Below are positions 49,199 through 63,937 of a DNA stretch of 64,000 nucleotides, piece after piece. The translations under genes and the position numbers were made by a program. Below the pieces are notes generated by a model. It searched no databases, was not told the origin of the DNA, and was given only the letters and a program-made list of their open reading frames with translations. This DNA comes from Pterobdella sp. o SKG-2022. Taxonomy: Eukaryota; Annelida; Clitellata; Hirudinida; Piscicolidae. Location: the NCBI GenBank assembly GCA_964035795.1, contig OZ038325.1, forward strand, positions 508,901 through 572,900, written 5' to 3'. Within the stretch, counting starts at the first letter, position 1. Each line of letters starts with the position of its first letter.

Positions 49199-49591
49199 AA
49201 ATATGTTTGAATACTTTTTGGAAATTGTGTAAATTTTTTCAAGTCCTAATTTATTTTTGTAAATGTTTTTTTCAATGATATCGTTTGGCTCTTAGTCGTT
49301 CTAGTTAAAATCTTACAAGTTGCAATATTTTTGCTCCAGTTTTAAAAGTTTTTTTTTGGAATTATTTGTGTTTCATCAAAATTCAACGAAATAAATTATT
49401 TGTTCCAAATTTTAAAAAGTGTAACAATGTTTTCGAACTTTAAAAAGGTATTTAAAAATTTTGCAATTCAATTCAAAAATTTTCATAACACATAAAATTT
49501 TACAGCATTTCACGTTATTCTCTTATTATAAAATCAAAATTCAGATGACCGCTTGATCGACATACAAGTTGAAGCAGACGAGAAACTGAAA

Positions 49592-52500
49592 ATGGCAGAC
49601 GAGTCTGGGTCGAGCAGAGCGTCAAGTTTCGGAATTTTGAACGATCTTTCTGAACCCGTTTGTGGAGAAGGACTTGTGGTGAAGAAAAGCGAAGATGAGC
49701 TGATAGATGGCTTATACGATATCCATAATGAAATTGAAGAAAGAGATGAAACTTTATGTGAAAATGGCGAGGTAAATTTGGGAAGTATGGAGTTAGTGAC
49801 ATCTGAAATGCAGCCTACCTCATTAACCACCTCACCCATCCCTCCATCATCACCCACAAGCCCACTATCAGACCAACCAACCACCACCTTTCCAAACACC
49901 CCTTGCCTTCAAAACCTCCAACCAATTACATCAAAGCACTCAGAAACAGATATTAATATCGACCAATCACATTTATCAAATCCTCAACAAATAAATGATG
50001 CAGCTAACAACCAAAAAATCTTCACCACAAGCAACCCTGAAAACAGCAACAATGAAGCAAACACCCACAAATCAAAACTAAATGGCAACAAGGATACAAC
50101 GAACATCACTGAGAGCATAAGAGAAAAAACTAAGAAGACATCTAGCATCACAAAAAACAGTAGCACAAGTAGTATAAACAGTATGAGAAAAAGACTGTCC
50201 CAAGATGAAAGTTAGCTTTTAATATAATTTTAAGGTTTTTCAAACATTTTTAAACTTATATTCATAAATATAAATTTTCATATATTATTTTTATCATAAT
50301 ATTTCAACTAGTTACCAAAATATTATTTTGATATTTGTGTTGCGAACCTTCAAAAACCCCATAAATGCCTCCACACGGATGCACTATGATGGATCAAAAA
50401 TGATTTCCACAAACTTTTTGTTTATAACAAAATAAACACACTTTACTTAAGAGTAACACAGTTTATATTGTGTTATGTGTTTATTTTTTATTATTTTTAT
50501 TTTGTTTTTTTTATATTATTGTTGTGTTTTTTTTTTTTTATCATCATTATTTTCATTTTGTTTTTATTATTATTATTATTCTTATTCCAATTCAAATCAT
50601 TTGATAAGATTACATAAATAAAAATGTTATCATTCCACAAGGATAAATTTTGATTCACTATAATAACTCATTTTTTTCTTATTCCCCTTATCAACCCCCT
50701 TAGTTTTATTTATATTATTATCATTAATTAATCTCATTATATTATCACTATTTTTTTATACTTTTATAATTTTACTTGTCTTATTATTATTATTATTATT
50801 GTTACAAACCCAATGTATATCCAAACCACATGACCACTCAGCCCAATATTCCTCATTTCATATAAGTTGTTAGTACTATTTGGTATGTTTTCGTATCTCT
50901 ATGGCTTATAGTTAAGGTTCTTTGCAGAAGAGAGTTCACTTAAGAGTGAAAATTAGTTTCATTGCAGTGAATTTTATCTGTATTATCATTTGAGTGCTCA
51001 AAATTTTTTTATTTGAAGTTCCACCTATATATTTTTTTGTTTGTTATCACAGATTCAATTAAGAATAATACATTCATAAAGTCAACTCAGTTTTCCAAAT
51101 GTCATTTGTATAAGTATTATTATGGTTTGCTTTTGTTTCAAACAACAGACCTTTCTTTCATATAATCTTAGTTATCTATTTTATTTAATTTAGTTATATT
51201 GGCATAATCCTTGTTAAAGTTGTCATATCTATTAAAACTTACATTACATTTATTTATTATGCATTCAAAGTTCATAATACTCAGGGAAATGCCACTATAA
51301 TCATACTTGTAATTGATTTCATTTCAGTCCAAAAGATATGGCTAGGTTATTGTATATGATATCCCACGTTTATTACTATTATTATTATTATTGTATAACT
51401 GGTTTATTATTGTTATTATTATATAAACAATTTCAGCTTCAGTGAAAAACAAGACCTTGAGGACAACATTGACGAAACCATCAACAACCAAACCCTCCAC
51501 CACCTCGAGGAACCTGAGGACAATAACACAACCAAGCAGAATTTCAAAACTACCCAGCACCACAGCCACTATCACTACCTCTACCAGAAAAACAACTAAA
51601 GCTAATATTCCTACCACAGCTGAAAACAAAGCAACAAAGTTGAGTAATAATAATCTACAAAAATCAACAACAACGCCATCAACTAACAATTTAGCGAAAC
51701 GTAAAAGTAGTGAACTTTCAACAACAGATAAGAAAAAAATACCAGCATTGACTGCTAAATCGGCAGCTACTACAACCAGCAAAACAGCTGTTAGCAACAA
51801 ACCAGTCAGCAACTTAGCTGCAACGGCTGCCAGAAGAGCATCAGCTGTTCCTAACACCTACAACATCACTACCAGGAGTAAAAGTAAACTTAACAACAGT
51901 AACAACAACCTAGCTTCGAAAAGCTCAACTAACACATTAACTAATAACAGCAAAACAGCAAGTAACTTAAGCAATAACATTGACGCAAAGAGAAACAGTA
52001 TCACCACAAAAACAACAACACGATCTCAAGTTAACAACAAATCAATAAATCCTTTCAACAAACCAACAACAACGACAACAAAGCCCACCACAATCTCACC
52101 CCCATCATCTCGAGCATCTCCATCATCAACAAAAACCCCACCTATCCAACCCAAACAGCCATCTCCAACATTGTCAACAACATCAACACAAACAACAAAC
52201 ATCTTGCAACAACAACAGCAAAAAATACAAAATTTAAATGAACACAATAAATACTTGAGCAATGCTTTTCAGGCGTTATGTGTGGTTGTGCAACTCATGA
52301 GTCGAGTGGTGGGTGTGGTTTTATATCTTTAAATACATAAACACACACACACACACACGCACATGTTTATTATAAATACTTTTTCTAAATCATAAAAAAA
52401 ACACAACTCACACAAACTATTCATAAACACACACATACACCCACCAGGACTCACACAAACAAAAAAACCTAGAAACACTGAAACAAAGACTGTACCAAGC

Positions 52501-54213
52501 CTCTGTATCTCTTGTAACAAATAAAAAATTGCTAAGTTAGTTATTATCCATCCTATTAATACAACAATGACATCATCACAGTTGTCACCAAATCACCACG
52601 CCTCACTTAAACACACCCAACCACCACTTCACTCTACCACATAACCAACACTCCACCGAATCACTCCACTATAGAGAGCACAGAGGAGCAGAGAGATGAG
52701 TTGAAGGAGAAGTTGATGGAGGTAGAGGAGGAGTGCCAGGGGAGGGTCAGGAAGGTCGAAGAGGCTCATGATGCTTATAAAGTGAGGGAAGAGGAAGTCG
52801 TTATTGTTGTAATTTTTTTTTTGCTATTAAAACAAATATGGTGGTAGAGGGAAGAAGAAAAAAGCGTTGTTTTTATAGATTTTTTGTTGCTGTGATTATT
52901 GCTGTTCATTTGTGTTCTGTTATTAATGCTTTTCCTGTTATTTTTTTATGGCTATTATTAGTATTATTTTATCCTTTGGTAATTGTTGTTATAATGATCA
53001 AAGGTGATGATGACTGTGCAAATGAGCACAAAGCTGGAGGACAAGAACATTGAAGGTTTTTCATAATTAATAAAATGATAATGATAAGCATAATATTATT
53101 AATAAGAATAATGATAAAGATATCATTTAAATGTTATCACAACAGTGAAGCAGTTGGTGCAAAAGCAACAACAAGAGGTGATCTATCTATCTATTTATCT
53201 ATCTGTCTATCTATCTTTCTATTTATCCATCTTTGTATCTATCTCTCTATCTATCCATCCATCCATCTGTTTCTCTATCAATCCATCTATCTGTCTGTCT
53301 GTCTATTTACCTACCCATTCATCCACCCATAAACAGATGGAGGAGTTAAAGGACAGGCATTTGAAGGAGGTTGCAGAGAAGGAAGAAGTCTTCAAATCTG
53401 AGTTGGAGGGGGCTAAGCAACAGAGGAATGACGTCATCAATGGCGAGTAATTTTGTAGAAATAGTAATAATAATAATATTGTTATTATTATTATTATTAT
53501 TAACGACACCAACAGAACTTCAACAACAACACCAACAACAACTGCAAGACCTCTCGAGCAAGTTCGAGGACATGAAGATTAGCTTGCTGGTTGGTTGCCA
53601 TTTTTTTCAACTGCCATTTTGCCCACCTTCATTATATCTATTTATTACGTCACCCACTCACTACCATGCCACCCACCCACCACCATACCATCCACCCACA
53701 CCATCCTAGTCGAAAGTGGACCACCTGCGTAGTGAATGTGAGCATTTGAAACATAGAGAGACCTCATACAGAGAACAGTGTCAGATGGAGTCACAACTTC
53801 AAGTCTCTGCCGTCCTTAACAAGTGTCGACATCTGCCTCAGGTCTGTTGGAGAGGGAGAGGGAAGGTTGTTGTATTTATTAATATTATTATTATTGTTTT
53901 TGTTGTTGGGATGCTGTTATTATTATTGTTATTTTTATTTAAAATGACAAAAATAAGTGAGGAAAGGATAACTTCACAACCACACTTGATTTTTTATTAT
54001 TATTGTTGTTACTAATATTATCATTATTACTAATACTATTATTAATATTTCTATTATTATTGTTATTATTGATATAATGGTGCACAGGAGATAGAGAGTT
54101 TGAAGGCGGTGTTGGAGATGAAGAACAAGGAGTTGCATGAGGGCCACTTCCGGTGTGACAGTCTGCTTAAGGAGGTTCGTGTCTGTTGTTGTTGTTGTGG
54201 CTGGTGTTTGTTA

Positions 54214-54249
<36 letters not shown>

Positions 54250-54334
54250 GTAGTAGTAGTAGTAGTAGTAGTAGTAGAAGAGATATTAATATTTCACTGA
54301 TAATATTCTTAGTAGCAATTTTGTCATAACTATC

Positions 54335-54393
<59 letters not shown>

Positions 54394-55450
54394 ACCTCCA
54401 CGTCACCAGTGTGAGAAGCTGAGGGAGGGTTTGAAGGACAAGAAGGATATGCAGCAAAAGATTGAGAACCTCGAAGCCATTGTCATCATGAAGAATGAGT
54501 ATGAGAAGGAGTTGAGTGAGTGGGAGGAGGGGTTTGTGGTGGGAGTAGGTGGAAAAAGTGTGTTAGGGAGGGTGGAGTGAACAAGGTGATGAAGAGGGAG
54601 GTGAGAATAGTGTAAAGAGCGGTGGAAGGAATAAAAAAGGACTAAAAGAGGGTAGCATTTTTGGGGGAGGTGGTGTAAAGCCATTGTTATTATTGTTGTT
54701 ACCATCATCACCATCTTCTACACCACCACTGCACAGCACTGAAGCACCAAGGCCTGGTGAGGAGGCTGGAACAGGAAGTGAAGAGCAACAAGAGACTCTC
54801 TATGGACAAGGAGCAGCTTATCTATCGACTCAGTTCGATTTACATTATTATTATTCTTTATTATTTTTATTGTTTCTATTATAATTTTTTTTATTAGTAT
54901 TAATATTACCGTTAATATTTGTAATTTACTAGTTTTTGCATGATTTCAAATGAGTGCAAACACAAAAACACACACACTCACAGACACTCCCCAGCAACAA
55001 GACATCATGTCCATGTCGTTCACGGCAGGCGTCTCTGACGTCAGAACTGTTGACGTCATCGCCAAAGTTCCCGCTTTTCGAGGAGCTCCCTTCAAAAGTA
55101 TGTTTTTTTTGTTTATTTTTTTGTGTGCATGTGTTCTTCATGCACATCCCATCACACATACGCGCACAGAAAAAGTGAAAAAGTTGAAATCGAGCGAAGA
55201 AGGCCAAGGGGACTTCAGCGAACAATATCATAATATTAACCTTAACACCAATAATAATAATAATAATAATAGACCAGCCACATCACCCAGCAAGATTGTC
55301 AAGGATAATAATAATAATGATAAGCTGGTGAATAACCTCAATAATAATAATCAAGATATAAATAATGATGAAGACGATGAAGATAACGATGTGAAAATGA
55401 GGTTAAAGAGGTCAACGACCTATGACCTCAACGAGCCTACTAAATTCTAA
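49592..55450 (+). CDS. MTUS1-like: MTUS1/ATIP-like microtubule-associated coiled-coil protein, 14 exons
   Basis: Exons: 49592-50210, 51437-52308, 52448-52513, 52677-52781, 53004-53055, 53146-53177, 53337-53442, 53516-53589, 53710-53841, 54088-54174, 54410-54515, 54737-54832, 54984-55097 and 55170-55450. They sum to 2742 nt, 913 residues plus stop, all phases closing. I chose ATG 49592 (context AAAATGG); the frame is open slightly upstream to an acceptor near 49543. The N-terminal third is acidic/Ser-rich, the next about 290 residues are basic Ser/Thr/Asn-rich (probable microtubule-binding region), and the rest is coiled coil. Signature blocks match vertebrate MTUS1: [25 protein letters not shown], and [15 protein letters not shown] just before the tail. 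The tail is Asn/Asp-rich. Intron 7 appears to be GC-AG. The family stabilises microtubules and binds EB proteins. MTUS1 versus MTUS2 cannot be separated. Confidence 0.9.
54210..54390. repeat. ATT/TAG and ATT microsatellites inside an MTUS-like intron
   Basis: ATT run, then TAG run (54248-54277), then a second ATT run (54338-54390). Intronic. Confidence 0.95.
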
Positions 55451-58400
55451 TAATAATGATACTAATAACAATAAAAGTAATAATTATAACAACAATAACA
55501 ATCATAAAAGTAATAATAAAAAAAATAATAGTCATAAGTAACGATAATAATCATAAAGTAATAATAATAATATTGATAGATTTATTTTTCACCTGCATTT
55601 GTTGAAGCTTCTGCCAGCTGTACATTGTTTGCAATCTTCCTTTGTATCTTCTGCACCATTTCCTATCGTATTTTTATCCCTTTTTATGAAATTATTTCAT
55701 GTCATCCTTCTAATGCAGTATTATTCTAGCATATTATATTTTTTGTTTTCATTATTACCTTATTTTTATTATTCTCAGATATCAATTTCAGAGGAGGTTC
55801 AGTCGTTTCAATATAGTCAATCCTAAAGCATCGTTATTATTATTATTATTATTTATTTTTATTTTTTTTTAAGAAAATGTTAGAAAACTAAGTGAAGTTT
55901 TGAGCGCCAGCAGCAGATTTTGATGCTTGGTTTTAATCGCTTTTTTAATTGCTAGTTTAGTTATTGATTCTATTATTGTTATTATTATTAATATTGTTAT
56001 TATTATTATTAATATTGTTATTATTATTATTTTTGTTATCATTATTATTATTATTTTATTGTTTTTTTATGAGCATAAAATCATTGCAGCGAATGATAAT
56101 TTCAAGATGGAGTATTTTATAAATTATTATTGACGCGTCCTAATTATTAAAATGCTCCAATATAATTGGCCATTGAGTCGTCCTCTTGCTTCTATATTTA
56201 GATTCGTTATGAATAATTTATTTATATACTATAGATTCAAATGATATACATACATTGAGTTTCTGCTAAAAATAGATTTTTGAATACTTAATCAGATATA
56301 AATATATCCTACGCCATATTGTTACTATGAGTCATACATATATTACGTCATTGTTACGATGAGTCATAATCTCCCATGGCATTCTGTGTTTGTCTTTTTT
56401 GTTTACTTTTGCGATGTTTTTGTATGTTTATTTTTATTTTCCCATGTTCCTATCTTTATTTTTTTGTGTTTATAAAAGTCCGGTTTGCAATTTTGCTCTT
56501 TTTCCACCCAGTCATTTAACTTTTCCTCATTATTCTCATTTTTATCATCATTATTATATTTTTTTTATTATTATCAAAATTATTATGATTATTTGTTTAA
56601 TATCATTATTTTTATTATTATGGGTTTTTTCAAATTATTATCAAATGTTTTTATTGTTATGGTATGTTTTGAGTCATGCCAGTCATCATTTTTGTTTTTT
56701 TTTGCTTTCTTTCACCTCTGAGTTACGCAACCTGATCACCAACTTTAGACTCTCTTTACATTTTATCCAACTTATTTGACGTCATAATTACGTCATGATT
56801 ACGTTGCATAATAAAATCAGTCGTAATTTTGATAAGCTTTATCTTATCATGAACACAGCTTTCTTCCTTATTAATTTATTGTTTATCCAGTTTATTTGAC
56901 GTCATAATTACGTCATAAATGAGTTTTATAATAAAATCACCTCCTTCATCACTTCACAAACCATCCCATCAGTCACATGACTATTTAAAAGTGGACTTTC
57001 AACCATTCACCTCACATCTCGGTCTTCCTCATGACATTTTGTTTATAACTACTATTTTTTTTTATAAATTATTATTATTATTTTTGTTATTATTATTATT
57101 GCTCTATTATTTCATCATTATCATCACCACTGATGAAGGCCCTAAAAGTGAATTGATATTCGAAGGTTTACAACATAGAAACACCCTCCCTTCTGGATCT
57201 CTCTCAAGGTGGGGTCACATGGCCATGACTGAACATAATTAGGAGTAATTGCTTGTTGGTTGTACCAATAATAAAAATAATAATAATGAAAACAAAAATA
57301 ATAATAATAACAAGAATAATAATAATAAGTGACGTGTACAACTAGAGGCATGCACTCAAGAACACATTTATTATGCTCCCAAGAATATCAAAATAAATTA
57401 AATTTATAATATTAAATACAAATATTTAGATACCTTTTATACAATATTATAATTTAATACAACGAGCTATATAAAATACCTCAAATATACATAAATGGCT
57501 AATACATGGGTAAATGCAAAATTTGATAGATATTAAAATGAGTTTTGTTCCTAAATGCTGTTTGCATGCGTGTGTGAGACTACTTTGGGTTAATTTATAT
57601 GAGTTTACTTTGAGTTGTCTTTCTTTATACCATTTCTTTATGCTCACCTTATTATTATTGTTATTATCTCTGTTATTATTTATTATCATTATTTTTTTAT
57701 TATCTCTGTTATTATTGTTTTTATTCTTGTATCTCAGCTTGAGTGCATCATCTCATATTGTCTCTCAGATACTTGCTTCATCTCAACCCGTGCCATAACC
57801 ACCACTCGAGCATTTGATGCTCGCATCTAGTTATTAATTATGTTTTAATATAATCATATTAAAATCTTTTATGCATTTATTTGATAATTATTTAAATTCA
57901 TTCAATATATACTCAAATTTAGTTCAAAAATAAATATAATCCCCTCTCATATGTTTGCTTGCTAAATCTCCTTTTAAGACTTTAAAAAATAACTAGATTT
58001 TAATCGGCAGATGGCGTCAGTGTGTTTTAATTTAAAGGTTTCATGAAGTTGCACAGATTTATAATAAACAATGCCCTGGACTCAATATTTAATTATAGTC
58101 GGATTTTGACGTCATAATAAAAATATTATTTATCATTATTATTTAATAATAATAATTAATATATTATTTAATGATAATAATTATCATTCAGTAATAATTA
58201 AGCTTCCATGTGAAACTTAAAGCACAAAGAAAACTGCACAAAAATATAAGTCACATTCTACTAAATGAATATAACAATGCAGAAAAATCACAAATAAACG
58301 AATAAAAGAAAAATAAACACATAAAAACACGTACACACACACACAAAAAAACAGACAAAAAATGAAAAGGTTTGGATCGATAGCGGAAAGAGTCACATAT

Positions 58401-59319
58401 CGACCTCATAATCGCCATATTGCTCTGTTTAATAACTCCATCTCTCCACTAGCAGCCATGCCGCCATTTTGTGTGTCTAAGTTCACTTTTGGCGTTTGGT
58501 GCTGTGTGTATATGGGAAGGTTAGTGGTGGAGGGGGATGCAAAGAAAGAGACTGATGATAAGGGAAGAATAGAAAAATAGTGACTAGTGGGGTTGTTGAC
58601 CCTAGTTGCTTATATTATTATTTTTCCTAATCATCATTTTATTGTTATTATATCCATTGTTGATCATTCAATATCAATCTACCAACCCATCTATTTACCA
58701 TTTAATGCTTTCACTCATCTTTTTTTTCGCATACCTCTTCCCATATATGGAACTCTTCCACTCAATCTGCGTCTCTTCTTTTGAACATTTTCACCAACGA
58801 TCAAAAACCCATCTTTATAGCCACATCTTTGTTTTAGTTCTTTTGGCTGCACAAGTGTCTCTGCAGCAAACCTAGTTTGCAAACTGTGCATCTCACAAAT
58901 GAACAAGGATAATAATCTATTTACTGTTTATCCATCCATCTACCCATCCATCCATCCATCTATCAACTGTCACCTGCCTCAAGGTGGCGAGATAAAAATG
59001 GCGGTTTTATTTAATTTAAAATAAATTTATTGATAAAAAACAAAAAACTCATCAATATATATTGCAACTAATTAATATGCATTAGTTGATGATATTTATT
59101 AATAGATCTTATGGTTGACTGAACTATTACAACTAATAGATAAGAGTTAATTAATTATTTATAAAATTGCATCACACTCCGCCCCTCTCGTGGCATCGAC
59201 CAATCTCATCACCATAAACCCCAAACCTCATAAGCTTTGGGGGCATTCAAATTATTATGTGTCTTTTATGCATTTTTCTATTTATGGAACTAATTTATTA
59301 AAAATTTTATCCCTGTGTT

Positions 59320-59570
<251 letters not shown>

Positions 59571-60186
59571 CTGTTTTTCATCATGCTTTCACATGTGTGC
59601 ATATGTTCGCACACTTTTCATAAGCATCTTGCGATAATTATGAACACAAACACACAAACGTGCGTGAACTGAGTTTAGGTACGTGAGGTATATAAAGCCG
59701 AGAAAAACTTTAAATTGCCAGTGATATTTTAGTGCCAACAAAGTGTTTTCGTAACAATAAGATCAGCAGGAACAATAAAAAATTGATGATGAAAAAGAAA
59801 AACACATAAAAACAATAGCGAATATAATCATAATATAATCATAATAATAGGAATAATGGTAAAAAATTGAAATAAGAGTTATGCTTGTCCAATATTTGCA
59901 GAATAACTCAATTTGGCTTGTTGCTCCTATCAATTTGCTCATGTCGTTTAAAAACAATAATAACAACAATTACAACAAGAACAATAAGAATAAGAATAAG
60001 AATAATAATAGAAATAATAATAAAATTAGCAATGGTCTGATGAGGAATCTCACTTTCCTAGGTTTTGAGGGGAATATGTTGCAATTGATCAAAAGAGCTC
60101 TTTGTTGTTTTTGTTGTGGATGACGTACTCTAAGTCGTTGGAGTTGACTTTTTAAGGTGAGTTTGTTGTTGTTATGGTTTTTTATT

Positions 60187-60370
<184 letters not shown>

Positions 60371-61037
60371 AAATTGATTAATATCTTTGAAATTGATTGA
60401 GAAAATAAGGCAAATAACAATAGAAAAAAAACACAAGAAAAAAAACTGAATCATTAGAAAAAATAATGACGTCATTGATCATAAAAAAATAAAAAATGTG
60501 CATAAAAAAATGAGAATAAAAAAGGGATTACGTAAGAAAACTAAGAACAGTATTTGAAATAAAAATACCACCATAGAAATAATAAGAATAATAATAATAT
60601 AATAATAAAAGAAATAAAAATAACAATAAAAATAATAATAGCAATAATAGAAACAATAATAACAAAAATAATAATGAAAAATGAGATGAAACGATACAGA
60701 GCAAATATTGATTTAGAATACGTTTGTTCCTAAATTGAGAGCTTTTAATTGTTCATAACAATAACAATAATAAATCATAACAATAATAATAATAATGTAA
60801 ATAATAATAAATTATAACAATAATAATAATAATGTAAATAATAATAAATCACAACAATAATAATAAAAATAATAATGCAAATAATAATACTAATGAATTA
60901 TGACAAAGTTGAATTTGAAGACAATTTCTTTTTTGAAAATATATATGTATCTTGCTCAGTTTACCATAAGAATCAAGGGAGTAATAAAAATGCTAACAAC
61001 GCAATAATAATGATATTTATAATAATAATGATAGGGG

Positions 61038-61253
<216 letters not shown>

Positions 61254-61509
61254 TAATTAGCAAAAAATTTAAAAAATAATTTTTCAATTTTGTATCGATT
61301 TAATTTCCAAAACTTTAAACTCTTCCTCCATTTGACTCTTCACCCCCCCCCCCTCCCCCCATTTGACTCTGTACATTATCATTGTTATTTATTCATATTT
61401 TTATTATTTTTTCTATTTTTTATTATTATTATTATTATTATTTTTTTTTTTGTTATCTCATGATCTTTCGAAACTTCTAACTTTTTCTTTCGTTACATTT
61501 TTTTAAACT

Positions 61510-61880
61510 CATCTATCTATCCATCAACCCATTCATCTACTCACCCACCCATCCACTCATCCATTCATCCATCCACCCATCCATCCACTCATCCATTCAT
61601 CCATCCATCCACCCATCCATCCATCCATCCATAAGCCCTCACCTTCTTTACAGCGCAAAAATATTTCAAATTCCAAAATATAACAGTTTATATTACATTT
61701 CTCATCTGTTTGTTTTTTCATCATTCCTTTTCAAATTCTTCCATTCATCCATCCATTCATCCATCCATTCATCCATCCATTCATTCGTCAATTCATTCAT
61801 CCATGCATTCATTCATGCATTCATCCATCCATCCATCAATTCATCCTTTCATTCATCCATTCATTCATCCATTCGTCACT
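61510..61880. repeat. (ATCC)n-type tetranucleotide arrays
   Basis: Two imperfect arrays of ATCC/ATTC units at about 61510-61632 and 61738-61880. A third, weaker one is at 62110-62140 and 62265-62340. Confidence 0.9.
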
Positions 61881-62667
61881 CCATTTCATATCAAATAATA
61901 TCTCAAATCACTCAACCAAGCTCCTTATTTATTTTGTATTAGCTCCTTTTCCTTCCTTCATCTACCGATCCATCAATCAATCCATTGAGCTGTCCAACTA
62001 TATTCGATAGTACCCAATGCTTCTGTGTTGTTATGTTCAACCATCCTTCATCATGCTCGTTAGTCTTCAACTATTTCTACCAAAGTTTAAGGATTATTGG
62101 TCTTTGATTTTATCCATCCATTCATCCATCCATCCGTATATTTCTTTTATGTTTATCTCTCAATCCACTTTTCATCAATTTTTAAACTTTTATATTTTTT
62201 TGTTTATTCATTCACTTGAAATTTTCTTTCCTACTTTTTTTAAAACTTGTCCATTTATTAACTCATCCACCCATCCATCTATCTATCCATTTATCCATCC
62301 ACCCACCCATGCACCTACCCACCCATCCATCCATCAACCCATCCCAATTTCACCAACATCTCCATCCTTACATTAACACATCGAACCATCAACACACCAA
62401 TAAACAAAGAATCTAGAAAGCAAATCATAAATTCTTTGTTACTTTTTGATAATTTTTCCCACAAAAACCACGCACATCACTTTTTTTTTTTAGCATCTGA
62501 ACCTTTTAAATTCCTTATTTCTTAGATTTTCTCCCGCAGCTTCATGGGGTCTATGAATTTTCTTCTTTAAATCGATTGATTTTATCTGCTTTTTGAAGCC
62601 TTTGCTATTTTTAGGCAATGTTTTTAATGCATAACAACAATGATTCTTTTTTTTATTATTCATAAAA

Positions 62668-62763
62668 AAATTATTATTGTTGTTATTATTATTGTTATTA
62701 TTATTGTTGTTATTATTATTGTTGTTATTATTATTGTTGTTATTATTATTGTTGTTATTATTC
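62668..62763. repeat. 15-bp compound repeat of ATT and GTT
   Basis: Higher-order unit of about 15 bp (ATTATTATTGTTGTT) in several copies. The minus-strand poly-Asn frame runs into the exon-like segment 62640-62500. Confidence 0.85.
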
Positions 62764-63599
62764 ATAAAACAATGCGCTTTTTTCCTTCATCTTTAATGAT
62801 TTAATTAGTTCCTCTACTACTACTTAGTTTCTCATCAGCATCATTATCATCAAGCCAAGGTGGGGATGAGGATGACGATGATGATGATGATAATGGTGAT
62901 GATGATGATACTCGATTTAGTGTCATTAAGATTTTCAGAGTGTTACTAATAATAATACTCTCAAAAATAATAACAGTAATAACAACCACTTTTATTGTTA
63001 TTATTATTTATATTATTATTGTTATGCTTATTATTGTTTTCAAGTCAGGCCTATTCATCTTCACGGACCATACTGATGAGTTAAATGCTCAAACTTGCAA
63101 AACAACATCTATCATGATTTTATTCTTTTTTTTATTATTGTTACTTTTATTTTTTTAAGTATTATTTTTTTTTTCGTGTTTAATGATTCTCATTTGTTTT
63201 TTTTTATTTTGAAAAATCAATAATGAGAATAATTTGCACATAAAATGAGAACTTTAGACATAACAATACTTGGGCTCGTAATAATAATTTTTAAAACAAT
63301 AATATAAATAATAATAATAATAATAATAACAATAGAAATAATAATAATAAAAATAAAAATAATAATAATAATAATAATTAAATATTAATAAATACAAACA
63401 TAAATAACAAGATTAATAATATAGCGAGTGATGATGGAAAGGAGGGTGAGATCAACTGAACGATAATATAGATTCATAGATCTACGAACATAGCTATGAA
63501 TTTATCGTCCATTTTGTATCAATCATTTCTGCTTTTTAATATTTAAAAACAAATTTTTGTTTTTTTCAAATATAATTTTTTTAAATTTTTGTATAATTA

Positions 63600-63736
63600 G
63601 TCATCCATCCCTCTCATCCATCCCTCTCATCCATCCCTCTCATCCATCCCTCTCATCCATCCCTCTCATCCATCCCTCTCATCCATCCCTCTCATCCATC
63701 CCTCTCATCCATCCCTCTCATCCATCCCTCTCATCC
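63600..63736. repeat. 13-bp minisatellite, about 10 units
   Basis: Perfect units CATCCATCCCTCT. The array ends 6 nt before an acceptor-like CTTCGCAG and 17 nt before the ATG of the secreted Thr-rich reading frame. The C/T-rich sequence could act as an extended polypyrimidine tract. Confidence 0.97.
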
Positions 63737-63752
63737 TTCGCAGATTTACAGC

Positions 63753-63804
63753 ATGCCTTTCTTCGTCTTCTGTTTCATTCTCTTCATCATTACAACTGTT
63801 TCCG

Positions 63805-63837
<33 letters not shown>

Positions 63838-63937
63838 ATACTACTACTACTACCATTATTACAACAACTACTTCTACTTCTACTACTACTACTACTACTA
63901 CTACTAATACTACTACTACTACAACTACAACTACTAT

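Noticed and set aside
53145..53332. Ser/Ile/Tyr repeat ORF ([11 protein letters not shown] type)
   Set aside because: ATCT/ATCC tetranucleotide repeat in an MTUS-like intron.
62500..62763. Asn-rich minus-strand protein
   Set aside because: The Asn run is an ATT/GTT microsatellite; the adjoining basic segment looks exon-like but could not be tied to any acceptor, family or neighbour.
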